Made by a program: the position numbers and the translations under genes
NCBI GenBank assembly: GCA_020356085.1
Contig: CP070633.1
Span: 1,444,954-1,478,983, forward strand
Source: Candidatus Coatesiibacteriota bacterium
GTDB lineage: Bacteria > RBG-13-66-14 > B26-G2 > WVWN01
DNA: 34,030 bases
Reading direction: 5' to 3'
In this document: piece after piece, positions 33,169-34,030 of the stretch
Position numbering within the stretch: the stretch's first letter is position 1
Layout of the letters: each line of letters opens with the position of its first letter
Notes under the pieces: model-generated
Databases searched by the model: none
Told to the model about the DNA's origin: nothing
Seen by the model: only the letters and a program-made list of their open reading frames with translations

Positions 33169-33861
33169 TTACGGGTTATGCCCGGCCTTGATCCCGTCCG
33201 GGTCGATGCACCGGATTTTTATCTCGCCCTCCGGCGTAATATCGACGACGTAATCTACGTCGTGGGGGTCGTTATCCGCCGGGCAATCGAACAGGAGAGG
33301 GTCGGTGGCGTACGCCGGTCCGTCCTCCGGCTCGATCAGGTCGCCCTGCGGCGAGAGATCCAAAGTCTTTAAATCCTCGGGCTTTGCCTCCGGATGGTCG
33401 AAACCCCACATTTCGGGCCCCAGCATTATCGCGACACTTCCCTGGTTGGAGCGGCATTTCTTTACCTGCTCCTCGGCCGAGAGTTTATGCTCGCCGCGGC
33501 CCCGCAGCGATAGCGCGATCGCGAGGCCCCCGGCCAGAACCAGCGAGACGAAAAGGGCACCGACGACGGCGGCGATAAGGCCCGCGAGCGCGCGGCCCCG
33601 CGCCGGAACGCGACGCCGCCACGCGCGGATCGCCACCACTATAACGACGATATTCCACGCCAACGTTATTGCTAACGCGACGAGAAGGATTATAACGTTA
33701 CGTGTCGTCTCGCGCGGTGCGAGCGAAAACTCGCCCTCGCCCGCCCCCCACTGCGCCAAGGCCCACAGCACGAGGGTAAACAGAATCGGCCACAGGCCGA
33801 CCAGGCCTGCGATTAACGTCGCGGTCGCGCGTTGGGGGGATGCGCCGCTCTCCGTTGCCAT
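33169..33861 (-). CDS. Membrane protein with three helices and a C-terminal pilin-like domain
   Basis: 230 residues from ATG 33861, set by GGAGG four bases upstream; the extension to 34005 crosses the promoter and is rejected. Helices lie at about 17-37, 56-79 and 91-118, followed by a soluble domain. This contains KKCRSNQGSVAIMLGPEMW, then LLFDCPADNDPHDVDYVVD and IKIRCIDPDG with a terminal GHN. The Cys136-x-x-Asn-Gln, Cys193-Pro and Cys218 arrangement resembles the soluble part of small pseudopilin-type proteins I have seen in non-model bacteria, but there is no prepilin cleavage site. It is the first gene of the unit, ten bases before the Wzz-kinase. Function unknown; its position suggests a link to polysaccharide export. 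Confidence 0.65.
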   Translation of the reverse strand: MATESGASPQRATATLIAGLVGLWPILFTLVLWALAQWGAGEGEFSLAPRETTRNVIILLVALAITLAWNIVVIVVAIRAWRRRVPARGRALAGLIAAVVGALFVSLVLAGGLAIALSLRGRGEHKLSAEEQVKKCRSNQGSVAIMLGPEMWGFDHPEAKPEDLKTLDLSPQGDLIEPEDGPAYATDPLLFDCPADNDPHDVDYVVDITPEGEIKIRCIDPDGIKAGHNP

Positions 33862-33898
33862 AAAACCTCCGATATAGACTGCGCCTAACCGAATTTGA

Positions 33899-33927
33899 AT
33901 GCTAACACAATGCCCGCGCCGTGTCAA
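33899..33927 (-). promoter_or_regulatory. Promoter of the Wzz-kinase unit
   Basis: Reverse strand: perfect TTGACA (33922-33927), 17-base spacer, TAGCAT (33899-33904, four of six). Transcription would begin about 30 bases before the ATG at 33861. It drives five tightly packed genes down to the terminator at 27277. Confidence 0.72.
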
Positions 33928-33991
33928 AAATAAAACGGCGCGCGCTCGTTGCTCCGCCGGTACCGCCCCCTTCGTCTTGGCCACCGTAAAA

Positions 33992-34016
33992 AGGGCGGGC
34001 CGCAAGGGCCCGCCCT
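33992..34016 (-). terminator. Terminator of a leftward gene lying beyond the right edge
   Basis: A stem of 10 bp (AGGGCGGGCC with GGCCCGCCCT) and 5-base loop, followed on the reverse strand by a run of five Ts. It sits upstream of the promoter at 33899, so it must end a leftward transcript from outside the window. Confidence 0.85.
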
Positions 34017-34030
34017 CGATTCTCCGTGCG

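Overview
The window looks like chromosomal DNA of a GC-rich diderm (Gram-negative type) bacterium. It encodes murA, polysaccharide export and chain-length proteins, a TPR lipoprotein with a lipobox, a likely outer-membrane barrel protein, and an ExbB/ExbD/TonB-type energised complex. Shine-Dalgarno sequences are strong (AAGGAGGTGATC-like), and sigma70-type promoters with 17-bp spacers can be read at six places. I cannot name the lineage. The secreted propeller-like protein, the very long TPR proteins and the lack of close textbook relatives suggest an uncultivated phylum, but that is a guess. I saw no tRNA, rRNA, CRISPR array, insertion sequence or prophage, and no intergenic stretch exceeds about 300 bases.

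Layout from left to right. (A) 1-7111, leftward: a protein with two fused Wzz-like domains, a giant O-antigen ligase/polymerase-like membrane protein with a TPR tail, then hisC, which runs off the left edge. (B) 7171-19978, leftward: one apparent operon of nine genes behind a perfect consensus promoter. It encodes an outer-membrane barrel with a coiled-coil tail, a periplasmic TPR protein, a 1425-residue TPR lipoprotein with a carbohydrate-binding-like domain, a small protein with an IEGRLEKP motif, one ExbB/TolQ, two ExbD/TolR, and two AgmX/PglI-type TonB-like proteins with different cytoplasmic modules (FHA-like and tandem GYF). (C) 20024-23245, leftward: murA behind a GT39-type glycosyltransferase with a TPR tail. 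(D) 23256-26276, rightward from a divergent promoter: a small coiled-coil protein, a Wza-like export protein, a sirtuin with the desuccinylase-type Tyr-x-x-Arg pair, and a cytoplasmic TPR protein. (E) 26301-27224: a monocistronic secreted protein with its own promoter and terminator. (F) 27277-33927, leftward: a membrane protein with a pilin-like head, a Wzz-tyrosine kinase fusion, a nucleotidyltransferase, a NIF3-like protein and a TldD-like protease. A terminator at the far right belongs to a further leftward gene outside the window.

The main discovery candidate is region B. Its content parallels the Glt/Agl gliding and Nfs spore-coat machines of Myxococcus xanthus: one TolQ and two TolR (as in AglR/AglQ/AglS), two TonB-like proteins (as in GltG/PglI and GltJ/AgmX), TPR proteins, an outer-membrane barrel and a possible GltF/CglF-like protein. 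Here it is compacted into one operon and set among surface-polysaccharide genes. A reasonable inference is a proton-driven trans-envelope machine that moves, secretes or arranges a surface polysaccharide, or drives gliding on it. That function is inferred from family resemblance and context only.
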